Shown: positions 55,801 through 64,000 of the stretch, in pieces
Layout of the letters: each line of letters starts with the position of its first letter
How positions within the stretch are numbered: the stretch's first letter is position 1
Assembly (NCBI GenBank): GCA_963693285.1
Contig: OY848917.1
Coordinates: forward strand, 24,982,745 to 25,046,744
From: Xestospongia muta
Lineage: Eukaryota; Porifera; Demospongiae; Haplosclerida; Petrosiidae
Direction: 5' to 3'
Length of the DNA stretch: 64,000 bases
Program-made: the position numbers and the translations under genes
The notes under the pieces: generated by a model
What the model was told of the DNA's origin: nothing
The model's input: the letters and a program-made list of their open reading frames with translations, nothing else
Databases searched by the model: none

Positions 55801-56490
55801 GTTGTACTCATTTTATTAATTGTTCCATACACATTCTACCTTCTGACTATACCATTATTTGAAGGACCTTTGTCAAAGTACATGTGCTGTTGCCAAAGGT
55901 TGTCAATGTATATGAAACCTTTCTTTGATGCATATGGAGGTCCATATAAGGACAAGTGTCGTTTTTGGACTGGATTTTTACTACTTGTTCGTGTTATCTT
56001 AGCATTGGTTGTATCGTTAGCTATTGATACCACCATAAGCTTGGATTTTTTAATATCTTTTTTAATTATTATCACATCGATGTACTTCCTTTTAAGGGGA
56101 ATATATCGACAATTTCCTTTGGCTTGTCTGGAGTTGTCATTCATTCTTAATCTCATGTTTATGTCATATGCAAATGTACTAACTTGTAAACAGTCCAAGT
56201 CAAGGCGAGTGTTAAGTGTTGTTTTAGTATCAGTAGCATTTGTTGTATTCTGTGGTATTATTCTTTTTCATGTCTGGGATCATGTCTTAAAGACTCATTT
56301 ACAGCGATTACTTGCAAAAGTCAAAGACACATTCAAGAAGCCTCCACTACCTTCCACTTTGGAAAATATGGAACTTCCTTCAATTTATCCTGGATCTCCT
56401 GCTGTCATATGTGAAACTACTTCAGTGTCAGTGGTGATGAGACGAGAATCACTATTGGATGACACAAATGACATTCCTCATCATAAGTAG
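52831..56490 (+). CDS. Large surface protein: parallel beta-helix ectodomain plus C-terminal multi-TM domain
   Basis: Single-exon gene of 1219 residues. A signal-like hydrophobic stretch lies at ~18-40; a start at Met17 (MNWCRIYYITSF) would place it at the terminus and may be the true one. Residues ~45-700 show right-handed parallel beta-helix character: repeated short strands with Asn-rich turns and GGG motifs (PGGGLSIV, FGGGVAMAW, LGGGIALYDSS, ESGGGIFVS) and many N-glycosylation sites. A Cys-rich neck follows (LLCGQCAEGLSLM, NQCGECTNDY). From ~808 to 1150 there are at least six or seven TM helices (LVLIIPFALAGVALVAFLIA; LVVLILLIVPYTFYLL), then a cytosolic tail. Similar proteins form large families in sponges and cnidarians. 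Adhesion or receptor function is inferred, and the ligand is unknown. Confidence 0.82.
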   Translation: MAILILSGSSFQQAIIMNWCRIYYITSFMLYIYGGYVTASEYYVSSTNNGNTCPTTDLPCHNLSFYAADYKFYFTDDAIFYFLNGTHTLQQPLTIIHVSNLTLQGQGNIEQGFHKTVLQSTSIIMCNSYIGGINFFRSANVVIKSITIANCGYYNYISYRQTNVSLLFVNVIDITLECVSIQNGSGYGLFLMNTFDVLIVNSSFVNNQPTQTCPYCAGGNACLVYLNQFTTKALYKVNIVHSNFTFGLNPETCTTNENNEVSYKPGGGLSIVLHLGEQSKIQFYIDSVVFYHNIGNVGANFHFSVFSGHYSLIVNNTIIIYGETLTFNCSFGGGMSFVDFADNDSEIVIENSNFSHNVAQQFGGGVAMAWFHGSGNIKFENCIIYNNTGYLGSGLVLYVSNAFEIIPTPTFQFTIVSFDSNKEFQRQDKFQAAIALVNIRNITFEQIEVKNHKTTGLIGSNCLFTFDKDSKFINNSGILGGGIALYDSSKIILKEFTNISFINNHAAESGGGIFVSQVAAVNIPTDCFFKVISNNTRATFYFVNNTADISGDILYGGNIFCLFNKGHFDQLFKYPQQTGLSVVSSDPIQVCFCVSERQYCFINSININAMPGINVKISLATVGLKDGLTKGVIKLTSSDGSYSVQTNDNRLNATCTNVTFNLRPTRQSLNATKIFVILESSVSELTVDSLAKIINVTMEPCPIGFPLINNTCVCRSELNTSSITCDINTQIISRDGETWIGYRNDSDCLIVYPNCPFDYCNDNTVHFRITSPDPQCLFHRSGLLCGQCAEGLSLMLGSNQCGECTNDYLVLIIPFALAGVALVAFLIALNLTVSVGTINGLIFYTNVVKIYEPIFFPNGPVPFLSQFISWLNLDLGIDTCFYHGMNSCSKVWLQFIFPGYVWFLLIVIIILTRYSSKVVRLVGRQIIPVLATMILLSYTKLIRNVFQVLHYNNIQCNGKNTITLLMWYIDANVHYLKSGGCHLPLFLFSLVVLILLIVPYTFYLLTIPLFEGPLSKYMCCCQRLSMYMKPFFDAYGGPYKDKCRFWTGFLLLVRVILALVVSLAIDTTISLDFLISFLIIITSMYFLLRGIYRQFPLACLELSFILNLMFMSYANVLTCKQSKSRRVLSVVLVSVAFVVFCGIILFHVWDHVLKTHLQRLLAKVKDTFKKPPLPSTLENMELPSIYPGSPAVICETTSVSVVMRRESLLDDTNDIPHHK

Positions 56491-57257
56491 TACTGATCAT
56501 CTGTTTTGTCTATTATAATTATTTTATTAAATACATAGCAGTAGTTAAAAAGTTTTACAATATGTCATTTATAATTTTGACAATCTATATAAAATATACG
56601 TTTATGTTACAGCAAAGATTCACAGACTGTTGTGAGTACAAAATAACATCTTTATGTTAACTAAATTATTAATGAATCTAAAGAAAGTCTGTACCTGCTA
56701 ATGTTAGCCATGAGTGGTTTATAAACAAATTGTATCAGTAGAATAGCAGTCATGTAGAGTAGAGTAGGAGGTGTGTGAGCTGTAATATTTCCTTGTCACT
56801 AATATGGCCCAAGCTGTTGGCTAGGTTGTAATGAAAACTAACAAAGGGACTTATATTGCTTGTAGCTTCGTGAATGATGTAGCTTGGTCCTTTAATAAAA
56901 GATGACATCTTAACATGTATATATGTATAATACTAGGTGTTCCTAATGAATAGTGTCAGTATAATGGATAAATGGCTCTTATGTGCCACTGTTCTGTTGA
57001 TATTAATTATCTAATGCATTGATGAAGCTAATAGATGTATGAATCAGCTTTATCTCTCTACTATAACTTAACTACCCCAGGTTGCTATGTATGTTGCTAT
57101 CTACAACTTAATAATAATGATATAATATTAACAAAACAATATATATATAGAACTTTAACTGGTAGTTATATTAGTAATATAGATGAGTGTGTCATGTAAG
57201 CAATAGATGTGTCAAAACATCATACAATTCAATATCGTGTATAGTTGTGTGTATATA
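56491..57257. other. Convergent intergenic region
   Basis: It contains the 3' ends of the plus-strand multi-TM gene and the minus-strand glycosyltransferase. AATAAA-like signals are present (for example TTAAATACATA near 56530). No gene is seen. Confidence 0.4.
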
Positions 57258-58712
57258 TCAGTAGTGAATGATGCTTAAGTTATCCATCTGACAATTATCA
57301 GTACTGATAAGGTGCTCATTGGGTATTCCACATAGAAGACCAGCAACCCAAGAATAGCCACTATCACCTCTTATTTGTACATAAGATTGTGCAAGAAGAA
57401 GTAGATCAATAAGTGAATGAAGAACTCCTTCTTTAACTTTTTGAGGGGGCATCTTTGCCTTATCAATCTTATCTACATGCAACAAATAATTATTCAGTGT
57501 TCTAAACCTTGTTCCATATGTCTTTATAGCCATTTTTTTCACCAATTTTGAATCTGTTGCTAAGAATATCGGTCTATTCTGGCCTAAAAACTGATCAGCT
57601 GTAAAAACAGCACATTTCAATACAGACTTCCAGTAATCTTTCTTTCTTATCAATTTGGTATGATATTCATGAATGAGATTATTTCCAACAAATCCCGTCC
57701 TTAAATGTACAGCTGTGTAAGGATAGTCATTTATTCTTAGTGCTGCCTTTGTTCTGAATAGTTCTTTGACTAATTCACTGTCAAGTTTAAACAAGTATCT
57801 GAAAACAATGCCCAAAATATCGTCTAATTCATTACTGGACAAGTTATGTAGACCAGCCCTTTTAAGCCCATCTATTAGCCATTGCTGATTGTATGTTGTG
57901 AAGTTACTTAAAAGAGTAAACACCTCTACATTTGATCTCATAACAACGAGACGTCTCTTTCCAGATATGTAATTAAAATAATTATGGAGGTTATCTTTTG
58001 TCTCTGACAGAAATGGATCAGTACTCCTTGCAGATATGTTAAATTCAATTGCATCTGGGAATATTGTGTTAATTTTTTCAGTCTTGTTATAATTAAGAGT
58101 CTTTTCTAGGTAATCATCTGTCCAGTTTATCATGTTTGGTTTCATGTATGTTCTCTCATTTGCTGATTCCCAACACAGTACTAATCTTCTGTGACTAAAC
58201 ACAGCAAGCAAAAGAGCATATGACATTCCTCTTAATCTGTCAGATAGTCCACCACATAGTGTGTCAGCTGGACAGTGCCATACTAATATTCTTGTGTTTG
58301 GATCAGAAGACATTGCATTATAATTGTCAGCATAAGCAGCAAGGACATTGAGGAAGCTTGTATATCTGTTATGAAACACTCCTTCTTTTCCTGAATAGCA
58401 AGTAAGTTGTGAGGCATCCAGTAAACGTCTTTGAAAATCTTTCGGCACACCATTTAAGAGTGTTTGGGAGTTAATTTTACAGATAGCCGGGGACAGTTCG
58501 TTCTCTTGAACTAGTACGGGTTCCTTCTCAAATTCTTGCAACTCTCTCTCTGAAAATTGTCCAGAATTCTCTCTATCATACATCTTCCATTCTATAGACG
58601 ATACAATTGGCGATTCATTTATAAAATATCTATGCATAAAAATTATAACAATAAGTGATAATGCAAAGACTAGTAGTACTACACATATTTTCATCTTTTT
58701 AAGTCTGCACAT
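57258..58712 (-). CDS. Type II membrane glycosyltransferase, probably fucosyltransferase-like
   Basis: 484 residues in one coding exon. A short basic N-terminus (MCRLKKMK) precedes a single TM anchor (ICVVLLVFALSLIVIIFM), the layout of Golgi type II glycosyltransferases. The lumenal part has CGGLSDRLRG at 153-162 and AVHLRTGF at 334-341. Such G-L-x-D/N-R and H-x-R-x-G motifs bind the nucleotide-sugar in GT-B fucosyltransferases (NodZ/FUT8, plant FUT1, POFUT groups). A C-terminal GDSGYSWVAGLLCG fits the acceptor or donor pocket region. It would transfer a sugar, likely fucose from GDP-fucose, to glycans or proteins. The exact GT family is not certain. A strong acceptor (TTTTCTAG) sits 10 bases before the ATG, so a non-coding first exon further right (perhaps near 60283-60400) is likely. 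Confidence 0.75.
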   Translation of the reverse strand: MCRLKKMKICVVLLVFALSLIVIIFMHRYFINESPIVSSIEWKMYDRENSGQFSERELQEFEKEPVLVQENELSPAICKINSQTLLNGVPKDFQRRLLDASQLTCYSGKEGVFHNRYTSFLNVLAAYADNYNAMSSDPNTRILVWHCPADTLCGGLSDRLRGMSYALLLAVFSHRRLVLCWESANERTYMKPNMINWTDDYLEKTLNYNKTEKINTIFPDAIEFNISARSTDPFLSETKDNLHNYFNYISGKRRLVVMRSNVEVFTLLSNFTTYNQQWLIDGLKRAGLHNLSSNELDDILGIVFRYLFKLDSELVKELFRTKAALRINDYPYTAVHLRTGFVGNNLIHEYHTKLIRKKDYWKSVLKCAVFTADQFLGQNRPIFLATDSKLVKKMAIKTYGTRFRTLNNYLLHVDKIDKAKMPPQKVKEGVLHSLIDLLLLAQSYVQIRGDSGYSWVAGLLCGIPNEHLISTDNCQMDNLSIIHY

Positions 58713-59796
58713 GATAGAAACTCTAGAAAATCAAAGATAAGCTAAAAGGGCGTGACTCTTACACTAAATGTAATAGAACAACACATATCAAATTTCAGAG
58801 GTGATGAATTTTATTTAATAACATTTGTCATAGCAACCAATAATTAATGCTGATAACATAAAATGACAACTTTGCATAATATTTTCCTTAGTCTCAGCTT
58901 AAAGTACTTATACTGATATCATTCCTTTGCTCTTCTGTATAACATAGACTTCTAACAAGTGAAGATTGTGCATTCAAAGTATGACTTACATTAGTAAATA
59001 TTACAAAAGACATCTTTTAACTTTTATTAGATGTGTTAATGAGCCCAAAATTGGAAGTCTTTATCGATCATCCAAGTGTCCTACAATCATTTAAATTAAT
59101 TAATTTAATTTACTTCCATAAGCTAATTATGACTTATTGTTCTTACTATTTAGCATGTATAATACATGTACAATTATATATGCGTCAATTGATACATCTA
59201 GCTGTTATTGTTTTAATTAGCCTTCATATTTTACAGAGCTATAGCCACAGAGATGTTACATATAATATAACCTTCCCTTTCACAGGTATACTTTTGAGGT
59301 TGATAGGTATAATTTTGAGACTACTTATTTAAGCTCACATTTGGACTCCTTCATCACTGCAATTGGAAATATCAAGTCAATATCAACATGTTTGTTCTGT
59401 ATTGTCTATAGAGAACCACAGACTGGAGTCTTCTACTTTCTTAACTTGGTGTTACCAACTTTGTCATTCAATGAGTGGTGGTATTGTTCAAATGCATTAC
59501 CAGCAAACTTGCTGTGGACGTTAAATAGGTCCGAAATGTTTACCATGATAGATTTCATTTAGCTATTTTGTAGTTGTTTCAATTGTCAATTGTTCGTGTA
59601 TAGAATATTATATTTAAATATAATCTATACAGTTCTATTGTGATTTGTTGAAAGATAACATCAAGCAGAAAATAAGGAAATTTACTTGCTCATTGAGGTT
59701 GAGTGTAAAGGATCCAAGAGCAAGTTCAAGTACTGTTACTGTCACTTAAAGATTAAGTGACATATGCTCTGTTCATGTTGAGAATGTCAAGGTTAT
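58713..59796. other. Probable 5'-UTR intron / intergenic
   Basis: AT-rich. Small open frames near 59033-59332 and 59341-59562 show no domains or splice support. Nothing else seen. Confidence 0.4.
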
Positions 59797-59805
59797 AACT
59801 CTGCA

Positions 59806-60137
59806 TAGTCTCGTCCCCAGACCTACTCGCAAGCTAAAGTAGGCCTGGTCACACGGCTTGACTTTTGTGTCCCGAGTAAGGAATGTGGCGCGGGTGTTGG
59901 TATGCAATTAGAGGCAGTGTGAATTATGAATATTATCAAATTGAAGTGTTAAAGCAGATTTAATGAAGAGTAGCCCTGCATTCGCTTTCACATATACTTC
60001 AATTTGATAATATTCATATTTCACACTACTTCTAACTGCATACCAACACCCGCGCCACATTCCTTACTGGGGACACAAAAGTCAAGCCGTGTGACCAGAC
60101 CTACTTTAGCTTGCGAGTAGGTCTGGGGACGAGACTA
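59806..60137. mobile_element. 332-bp foldback element with perfect 9-bp target-site duplication
   Basis: The two ~150-bp arms are near-perfect inverted copies: TAGTCTCGTCCCCAGACCTA at the left and its exact complement TAGGTCTGGGGACGAGACTA at the right, continuing through CACACGGCTTGACTTTTGTG and GGAATGTGGCGCGGGTGTTG. The flanks carry AACTCTGCA on both sides (59797-59805 and 60138-60146). There is no coding capacity. A 9-bp duplication with long inverted repeats is typical of Mutator-like non-autonomous elements; the assignment is inferred. Confidence 0.9.
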
Positions 60138-60430
60138 AACTCTGCATTGTCAGGAATGAGCTAGGAGAACTGGTTTGTATTACATATTGTCTGACGTCAC
60201 GCATATTTGCAGCATATTATTAGCGAACGCTCGCGCAAACGTTCTCCAGTCTGAAAAGCTTAGAAACTGTCAAACCTACCTTTAATAGCAAAAGTAGGAT
60301 AGATGAAGAAGAGACAGTGACAAAGAACAACGAAGAGTTTCAATATGACTCACAAAAACCTTTGCAACTACGAGACCACGCCTAAGTTAGTTAGGTTGAT
60401 AACGTAGTTATTATTGGCCACAATTCATCA
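60138..60430 (-). promoter_or_regulatory. Possible promoter/first exon for the glycosyltransferase
   Basis: This patch is less AT-rich and holds a CRE palindrome (60192-60199), a CGCGCAAACG segment and, on the minus strand, GGCCAAT near 60415 followed by a donor-like AAAG/GTAGGT near 60283. It could be a non-coding first exon and promoter of the minus-strand glycosyltransferase. Spacing to the ATG (about 1.6 kb) is plausible. RNA evidence is absent. Confidence 0.25.
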
Positions 60431-61168
60431 GAGACATTAGCAGTATCTTCCTTTTCTTTTTAAGACAGAAAAATGATATGAGCTGTTGGCTTCAGGCTGC
60501 TATTTCTAATTATTGCATTGAAAGTTGAGCCACCACAATGAACGGTCACATTAATAGAGAGCAGTATTGTGAACCAGGACAATTCTGCTGTTTGGAAAAG
60601 TATATTTTAATTTCCATTTGAAACGTTAAATTCTTAGATGATTTCAGTAATGGCCCTAACATTAACAAAAGGCATAAATATATATAGATATATTTTCATT
60701 CCTCTCATTTTCATTTTTATTTCACAAATAAAGAGCTTAGCTAATAGACAGAATTCATACAATATAATAACAAATATATATCTATATAGTACACAAAAAT
60801 TAATTACTATGAATAGTGCAAGTTATACTTTAAAATCAGTTTAAATTATGATAATGAATGACAGAATTTAAGTTTGCTAGGCAGAGAGTTCCAAATAGAA
60901 CAAGTAGAAGGAATGAATGAAAGAAGGCCAGCAGAAGATCAAGAGAAGCTAGGGAACTGAAATATTGTTAGGGTGATAGTGCCTAGAGGATCTCACAGGA
61001 TGACATTGGAGTGAAATAAAATACCATGTGGTAAAAAAGAGAAACAGTTCATAAAGTTGAATAGTAGAGTAATTTTAGAATAAGCTATTTATGAGTCAAT
61101 GTAGATAAGGGAATCAAATTAAAAAGTTGAAGGTTGTTATCATAGTTTGAGTGCCAGTAGTTTTTGGA

Positions 61169-61315
61169 TCAGATTTTTAGTACAAACTTCTGTATGCTCT
61201 CAAGACTTTCAATATCACATTCTGTGTGTGGGTCCCAAAGTGATGAGCAGTAGGATAAAAGTTCAGAAACAAGACAAGTGTACAATTTGATTAGTGATGA
61301 TGGAGAGGAGAATTT
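61169..61315 (-). pseudogene. Non-LTR retrotransposon reverse-transcriptase remnant
   Basis: The minus strand encodes SSLIKLYTCLVSELLSYCSS and LWDPHTECDIESLESIQKFV. This is the 'LY.SLV.P.LEY.S.VWDPH...I..LE.IQ' thumb region seen in CR1/L2/Jockey-type reverse transcriptases. Only about 48 codons are recognisable. Confidence 0.75.
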
Positions 61316-61744
61316 ATAGAAGTTGCAGAAGATGTAACCGAAGATTCTGCAAGACTTGGAGCAAAAAGATGCAATGTGATGAGACATGGTATAATTAAAT
61401 ATTGACCTTAGCTCAATGCTAGCATGAAAAAGAGGAAAGAATAAGAAAAGAAAGGTAATGATTGTTATTTGCTTCAATTTTTGTTTGAACTACAAGAAAT
61501 GACTGCTGTGTCTTACAAAACTTTGCTCTGTGGTAATTTAGGCTAACTGGATCATGACTTAATAATTATTAACTCTTTAAAATTAAATACATGATTAACT
61601 CTTCAAAATTAAATACATGGTCATATCTACAAATTCAAAAGTCTCTTCTAGTTAATCTAGTTTTTCCATGCACTTCATCTTAATGGCTCACTCTTAGATA
61701 CAGTTTTCTCTTTCAAATACTAGAGTATAATCCTGAATTCTCAA

Positions 61745-61915
61745 CCATCTTGGTCTACTCACATTGATTTTGTCTGTTCTAAAATCAGAAAACTTCAAGG
61801 TTTAACTTTTCACTATTTCTACTACACTTTTCCATCTGCTCTAAGTGCTCAAACTCATCCTCCCTTTTCTTTCTTACTGCTCTTCACTTTGGGATCCTCA
61901 TAAACTTAATAAGAT
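61745..61915 (+). pseudogene. Second, more decayed RT remnant on the opposite strand
   Basis: The plus strand reads SWSTHIDFVCSKIRKLQGLT and FHYFYYTFPSALS, matching the 'W..HI..IC.K..K.LG...R.F' region just before the thumb of non-LTR RTs. It then loses frame near CTCTTCACTTTGGGATCCTC, which still recalls SSLWDPH. Confidence 0.55.
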
Positions 61916-62880
61916 AATACATATATAACGTGTAGTATCAAGTTGACACCCAAATTATATGGATGTTTACCAACTATAAGTTTATATAACATCTCTCTTT
62001 TATATTCTGATAACATCCTCATTTCTTTTTTTATATCATAATCTATGGCTGCATGCTGAACTTACTCAATAACTCTACATTGCATATTAATTTTACATTC
62101 TTGTGTAAATTTTTGTATATACTTAACATTAGAGTTTCTAACTATAATTACAGAATTCCTAGCTATCAAATTCATGATTTAGCCATGATTAATAGCTTTC
62201 AAGATTGATTATTATTCTAAGAAACTGACCATTAACAATTTGGTTTTAGGACATCTAAAATGCTTGTTTCTTTAACTTGATTTAATTCCCATAGAAGGAT
62301 AAATTAATATATAATTAAGGCATAAATACTAGATTAATTCACTCACTTATTTGATTTATATAATTTGCACTTCAACACTTCAATGACTGAGAATTGCACT
62401 TAACATAATATGGCATTGTTTCCTATTGTCTCTCTTCAGGTCAAGTATGTCAATAATTTTTAACACTGGTTCCCACATATTATTATACAGGATTGAGGAA
62501 ATGGTAAGTGTTTTTGCTATATACGTTTGGTCTAGATTATATGTTACCTTAAGCACTAAAGAGTTTGTTTCAGTCAGCTTAAGGCATATCTTTTTTATGT
62601 AAAAATTACAATCAAAAAGTTCTGATTGTGTTTTTGACCTATATAATCACAACAAGAATAATGACTGAACAAATTATTTGATATACAAAAAACTAAACGG
62701 TGTATGTCAGATTTCAACATGTCCCTCTCAACCAATAATAGACTGTTACAATTTGGACTGTTTTCTCAGCCCTTTCTGAACATCAGCATCTTTTTTACAG
62801 TCTTCTCATCATCTACTTTATTTGTCTATTTACCCAACAAAACCAGATGACCCTAAATTACGAGAAATGTTAGAGTGCAA
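61916..62880. other. Non-coding, one exon-like segment
   Basis: Mostly AT-rich. At 62802-62887 an acceptor (TTTTTTACAG) precedes an open stretch encoding SSHHLLYLSIYPTKPDDPKL plus REMLECKKK, ending at a GT just before the TA repeat. It could be an isolated exon, but no partner was found. Confidence 0.25.
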
Positions 62881-62889
62881 AAAGAAAGG

Positions 62890-62933
<44 letters not shown>

Positions 62934-62934
62934 T
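62890..62934 (+). repeat. (TA)n microsatellite
   Basis: About 42 bp of TATATA with one TGTA interruption. Confidence 0.95.
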
Positions 62935-63019
62935 GGACATCAGCAGTTTTGCAAAAGAGCCAATTTGTTGTGAGACTCTACAAAAAATGTCATTTTATGC
63001 ACTATACTCTTCATCTGAT

Positions 63020-63245
63020 TTAATCCATGTCTTTCAATGAGTTTATAATAATGTTATGGTACTTATCTAGGATGAGTTTGTCTTTTCGTATTTCACACAC
63101 AAAGCTAAGCAAATCACCTGGCACACCGTCTTTTAATATAGTTGCATGCACTGAATGTGTTGCGAAAAAGATTCCCACTTACTGGCTTCATATGGCAGCA
63201 GTCTGGCAAAATTCACCTGCATGTACAGGAATATTACACAGACAA
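63020..63245 (-). pseudogene. Possible decayed coding fragment, DD-like at best
   Basis: The minus strand encodes VNFARLLPYEASKWESFSQH, then after a one-base shift DGVPGDLLSFVCEIRKDKLI and LDKYHNIIINSLKDMD before a stop. The LLP..ASKW.SF pattern is loosely like the first helices of sponge death domains. The frame break indicates decay. The identity is uncertain. Confidence 0.25.
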
Positions 63246-63339
63246 ATTGGATAGGCCATTTTCCAAATTCAACTAGTATAACACTAGTATACATTGGTAC
63301 ACACAGTATACACAGTATGGTACTGTATACACAATATAC

Positions 63340-63795
63340 TTGACATATACAATGGTCATCATGTATACTGTGTATACTATGCGTAATGTGGGTATTGTGT
63401 ATATTGCGTATAGTGTGTGTACTGTGTGTATTATGTGTATTGTGTATACTGTCTGTATTGTACGTGTTACTGTGCATACTATGTGTACTGTGTGTAATTT
63501 GTATACTGTGTATATTGTGTGTATTGTGTTACTGTGTGTACTATGTGTACTGTGTGTAATCTGTATACTGTGCATACTGTGTGTATTGTGTTACTGTATA
63601 TACTGTGTGTACTGTGTGTATTGTGTATACTGTGTTATTGTGTGTATCACATATACTGTGTATATTGTGTGTACTGTGTGTATTGTGTATACTGTGTGTT
63701 ATTGTGTGTATTGTGTGTATCACATATACTGTGTATATTGTGTGTACAATGTAAACTGTTATACTATGTACATTATGTGTACTGTGTTTGACATA
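63340..63795 (+). repeat. Degenerate TGTGTATACTGTGTGTACTG minisatellite
   Basis: About 450 bp of tandem, variable units of 9-10 bases built from TGTGTA, TACTG and TATTG. The many open frames on both strands (Tyr/Val/Cys-rich and Thr/His/Ile-rich) are repeat artefacts. Confidence 0.92.
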
Positions 63796-64000
63796 GAATT
63801 GGTAATTAACAATGCAAGTCATGACATTAGTTAGGCTGCCAAAGATAAAAGTCTTATATGTATGGCAATGCAAAAGGATGGACAATTCAGATTAGTTCAA
63901 AGGTAGACTCTAGTTATTTTAATGAAAAATAATTTCTTACATATCAAACTAAAAACATTCTAACACTGAAAACAAATTCTCAAAAATGCAAAAAATACAA
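63796..64000. other. Right end of window, nothing recognised
   Basis: Short AT-rich tail without coding, RNA or repeat signal. Confidence 0.4.

Noticed and set aside
52981..56198. Open frames of 65-140 codons in other frames of the beta-helix gene
   Set aside because: Shadows of the 1219-codon frame.
63133..63885. Six overlapping 90-164-codon open frames near the right end
   Set aside because: Low-complexity products of the TGTGTA/TACTG minisatellite in every frame.

Overview
The window looks like nuclear DNA of an early-branching animal, most probably a demosponge of the Amphimedon type. The DNA is AT-rich. Genes are cut into many small exons by short GT-AG introns, some only about 60 bp. 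The gene content is typical of sponge genomes: death-domain (DD) proteins, beta-helix plus multi-TM surface proteins, and Ig/FNIII remnants. The organism is inferred from style and gene families, not from a database match.

Left part (1-10.6 kb): a truncated DD gene (+) with a duplicated exon block. Next is a complete 10-exon gene (-) encoding death domain, CARD-like helical domain, a conserved helical module, coiled coil and LRRs, with no NACHT domain between them. Then comes an AIG1/GIMAP-like GTPase (-) with a glycine-rich hydrophobic tail. Together they resemble an innate-immunity neighbourhood.

Centre (11.9-32.9 kb): one 41-exon gene (+) can be joined in frame throughout. It encodes about 2212 residues with four consecutive six-TM + pore + cyclic-nucleotide-binding repeats, each with a GYGD selectivity filter. 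This is a pseudotetrameric K+-selective CNG channel of the CNGK class. Only repeats 2 and 3 keep the full cyclic-nucleotide-binding signature. Intron 10 carries a nested opposite-strand gene for a membrane-anchored coiled-coil protein. One intron is almost entirely a 0.56 kb CT microsatellite.

Downstream (34-43.5 kb): a segmental duplication of the channel's exon 8-intron 10 region, including the nested gene, lies just past the channel's last exon. It contains decayed channel exons, a second intact coiled-coil gene and a third pseudogene copy. Pogo/Tigger-type transposase remnants, a 1.4 kb insert with direct repeats, and a nested MITE are mixed in.

Right part (44.7-64 kb): a single-exon GMC oxidoreductase (-); a candidate RNA polymerase III structured RNA of about 333 nt (TATA box, closing stem, T7 terminator); a beta-helix/multi-TM receptor-like protein (+) behind a duplicated CRE promoter; and a type II membrane glycosyltransferase, probably fucosyltransferase-like (-). 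Two long foldback elements, non-LTR retrotransposon scraps and simple repeats fill the rest.
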